From JACCTU01 sp963700495 (GTDB taxonomy: Bacteria > Actinomycetota > Thermoleophilia > Gaiellales > Gaiellaceae): 64,000 nucleotides of DNA. Every line of letters starts with the position of its first letter. Position 1 is the stretch's first letter. Below, piece after piece: positions 62,127-64,000 of the stretch. The notes beneath the pieces are model-generated. The model saw only the letters and a program-made list of their open reading frames with translations, had not been told where the DNA came from and did no database searches. The translations under genes were made by a program, and so were the position numbers. The stretch lies in contig CAVOXT010000002.1 of the NCBI GenBank assembly GCA_963700495.1, positions 62,001 to 126,000 of the forward strand, written 5' to 3'.

Positions 62127-63549
62127 ATGAGGGTCCTCTTCATCACCTACTGCTTCGGGGATCCAGCGGGCCAGGCGCTGATCGGGGTCTACAAGCGCGG
62201 GCTTCGCGTCGCTCTCGAGCTCCACGACCGCGGCCACGACGTGCTCTTCGACTGCACCGGACGCGGCAGCTACCGCGACGACCTGACCGAGTTCGCGGAG
62301 GACCGGATCCACTTCGTCGACCTGGGCCTCTACGACGGCGAGAACGACGGCTCGGAGCGGAGCCGGCAGAACTCCCTGCAGGCGATGTCGCGTTGCCGGC
62401 CCGACCTCGTCGTCGTCGGCGAAGCACCACTTGCCGGGACGCTCCTGGAGGCAACTCTGTGCGCGGTCGAGCTCGGCATACCGGTCGCGCTCCTCGACAA
62501 CGCCTACAACGCGCGAGCGGTCCGGCGTTTCCTCAGGGACCACGGCGGGATGGTGGATGCCGTCGTTCTCACCGGCCCGAGCTGCGCGCACACGGGGGCG
62601 CCGCCCGCACACCTTCGGCAGGTACCGCCTTTCGTGACGAGCGCGCGGTCGGAGGCAGCGCTGCTGGTCGAGGAACGCCTGGGGCTTCGCGCAGAGCGAC
62701 TCGTCTGCATCCTGGCCTATGACGGCAAGGTCGAGCGACTCGGTTTCTCGCTCATCGAGAGCCTCGACGCGCCTGAGGCGGCGTACGTCTTCATGTCGAG
62801 AGATCCCGAGGAGTGTGAGCGGCGTGCGGCGGCGCTTCCCGAAGATCTGAGGGCGCGAGTCCGGGTGCTCGAGCTGCTCCCGGATCCGCTCCTGTTCGGA
62901 CTGATCGAGCTGTCCAGCCTCGCGGTCGTCAAGTACGGGTTCATGCAGGTCACCGAATGCATGTCGCTCCGCACACCGGTGATCTGCGCGTACCACGAGG
63001 GCCCAACGTGGCTCGATCTGCTTCCTGGAGCGTGCCGGTCGTTCGTGCACGCGGCGGAGCACGAAGACGCAGACCCGGCAACGGTCGCCGCGGCCGGGAG
63101 GTTTCTCGAGGTCGGCGAGCGGGCGATGGCCTCCATCCACGACGGCGAGTTCGATGCGAGCGTTCGGGCGGCCGACTTCCTGGAGGCCGTACCGGCAGAG
63201 CCAGCGCCGAGAAGCGTCGACCGAAGCCGTCCGAAAGTTCCCCGAGAAGCAGGTGCGCGCCGCCGTCCGCGCAGCAACGGGGCGCCGGTCGGTCAGCGTC
63301 CTGCTCATGCGCGCGATGCGGCTACGTTCGCTCCCGGGCGAGGAGGTGCATTCGCTCGTCTGCCGCTACACGATCGACGGCGCCGAGCGCTTCCTGCGGC
63401 TCTGGGGGCACCGCTACGCCTCGGGCCGGGCGGTCAAGCGCGGACGGAGGGAGGCCGCTCGCTCCGGGAGACGGGTGCTCTTCGCGTCGCCGCGCGAGCG
63501 CGTGCTGATCGAATCGGATCTTGGTCAATCGATGCTTCCGCCGCTGTAG
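62127..63549 (+). CDS. GT-B-like protein of unknown specificity, first tandem copy (one frameshift)
   Basis: ATG 62127 starts MRVLFITYCFGDPAGQALIG, a Rossmann start typical of GT-B enzymes, continuing with CRPDLVVVGEAPLAGTLLEATLCAVELGIPVALLDNAYN, LVCILAYDGKVERLGFSLIES, and LFGLIELSSLAVVKYGFMQVTECMSLRTPVICAY, which resembles the C-terminal nucleotide-sugar domain of GT28-like enzymes. Near 63215 coding shifts to another frame (EKQVRAAVRAATGRRSVSVLLM...WGHRYASGRAVKR) and stops at 63549. The unshifted frame has no stop and runs into the next gene. The catalytic role is inferred only from fold. Confidence 0.6.
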
Positions 63550-63551
63550 GG

Positions 63552-64000
63552 ATGAGGGTCCTCTTCATCACCTACTGCTTCGGGGAGGTCTCGGGGCAGG
63601 CTCTCATCGGGGTCTACAAGCGCGGGCTGCGCATCGCTCTCGAGCTCCACGACCGAGGCCACGAGGTGCTCTTCGACTGCACCGGACGCGGCACCTACCA
63701 CGATGACCTGACCGAGCTCGCGGACCAGCGGCTGCAGTTCGTCGACCTCAACCTCGACGCCGTCGACGAGGAAGGCCTGGAGCGGAGCCGCGAGAGGGCC
63801 CTGCAGGCGATGTCCCGCTGCCGGCCCGATCTCGTCGTGGTGGGCGAGGCGCCGATGCTCGGCACGCTGCTCGAGGCCACCCTGTGCGCCGTCGAGCTCG
63901 GCATACCGGTCGCGCTGCTCGACAACGCCTACAGCGCGCACGCGGTGCCGTACTTCCTTCGGAACCACGGCGGGATGATGGACGGCGTTGTCCTGACAGG
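63552..64000 (+). CDS. GT-B-like protein, second tandem copy (3' end outside window)
   Basis: The ATG at 63552, two bases after the previous stop, begins MRVLFITYCFGEVSGQALIG and runs to the window end. Over the first 150 residues it is nearly identical in design to the 62127 gene (VYKRGLRIALELHDRGHEVLFDCTGRG, CRPDLVVVGEAP, CAVELGIPVALLDNAY), with scattered substitutions, so this is a recent tandem duplication that has begun to diverge. The function is presumed the same as the first copy, possibly on a different acceptor. Confidence 0.62.
   Translation, partial: MRVLFITYCFGEVSGQALIGVYKRGLRIALELHDRGHEVLFDCTGRGTYHDDLTELADQRLQFVDLNLDAVDEEGLERSRERALQAMSRCRPDLVVVGEAPMLGTLLEATLCAVELGIPVALLDNAYSAHAVPYFLRNHGGMMDGVVLT

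Noticed and set aside
1..64000. Many long open frames opposite or out of frame with the genes, for example 1584-3797 minus and 38616-40223 minus
   Set aside because: They are rich in Arg, Ala and Ser, lack domains, and lie entirely over well-supported genes; they reflect the high GC content.
1..64000. tRNA, rRNA, riboswitch, CRISPR and transposase signals
   Set aside because: No T-loop-like sequence, repeat/spacer array or transposase motif was found on either strand by eye.
62127..64000. A single giant fused protein covering both tandem copies
   Set aside because: The frame is open, but its composition between about 63215 and 63550 is Arg/Pro-rich shadow-like, whereas another frame there is clearly coding and ends with a stop just before the second ATG.

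Overview
The window reads as chromosome from a very GC-rich bacterium with densely packed, mostly ATGA/GTGA-coupled genes and frequent GTG starts. Gene content (DUF1918, DUF3830, DegV, geranylgeranyl-reductase-like oxidoreductase, CFA synthases, no outer-membrane export genes) suggests an actinobacterium, most likely a Thermoleophilia-type (Gaiellales/Solirubrobacterales) lineage; that placement is inference. No tRNA, rRNA, CRISPR array, transposase or integrase was seen, and no gap between genes exceeds 300 bases.

Region 1 (1-10.6 kb) is a stress/dormancy-like island: the end of a GH65 glycoside phosphorylase, two universal stress proteins, a P2-type cation ATPase, DUF1918, a zinc-ribbon peptide, a group-2-like sigma-70 factor, two CBS-domain proteins, a RimK-like ATP-grasp enzyme, an Hsp20 and a HemK-like methyltransferase. 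The combination resembles functions in the mycobacterial dormancy regulon, but no DosR-type box was found.

Region 2 (10.6-18.6 kb) holds a remnant of a receiver domain, a 1133-residue zinc ribbon/nucleotide cyclase/AAA/TPR signalling protein, a DegV fatty-acid-binding protein, and a minus-strand lipid operon of a fatty acid desaturase followed by two tandem cyclopropane-fatty-acid-type methyltransferases.

Region 3 (18.8-29.6 kb) is a purine-degradation cluster: three-subunit xanthine dehydrogenase (minus strand), divergent adenine deaminase, an 8-oxoguanine-deaminase-like amidohydrolase, HIU hydrolase, OHCU decarboxylase, urate oxidase PuuD, a VapBC toxin-antitoxin pair, DUF3830 and an allantoate-amidohydrolase-like M20 enzyme. 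Together these would take adenine/xanthine through urate to allantoin and allantoate; allantoinase and a permease are not in the window.

Region 4 (29.7-34.2 kb) is a mixed stretch: VOC protein, FkbM methyltransferase, HtrA-like protease, secreted HEYGH metallopeptidase, histidine phosphatase and a divergent YjbQ homologue.

Region 5 (34.2 kb to the window end) looks like one large, unfamiliar lipid/secondary-metabolite locus. It combines a geranylgeranyl-reductase-like enzyme, three all-alpha prenyl-synthase-type proteins, a squalene-cyclase-type protein with a degenerate acid motif, and a type II fatty-acid/polyketide set: two SDR reductases, an ACP with an unusual zinc-ribbon tail, two hotdog dehydratases, an active ketosynthase and a catalytically dead partner resembling a chain-length factor. 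Also present are a fused AMP-ligase/ACP/PlsC-like acyltransferase, methyltransferases, several glycosyltransferases, a NodU/CmcH carbamoyltransferase and a tandem pair of paralogues running off the end. A plausible reading is assembly of a polyene or modified acyl chain, joined to an isoprenoid or other acceptor and then glycosylated and carbamoylated; the product cannot be named from sequence.

Frameshifts are strongly clustered (18.8-27.5 kb and 45-50.8 kb), where clearly conserved proteins are split across frames, several times at short G/C runs. Base-calling or assembly error is the likelier cause than gene decay, so those genes are annotated as CDS spanning all frames.
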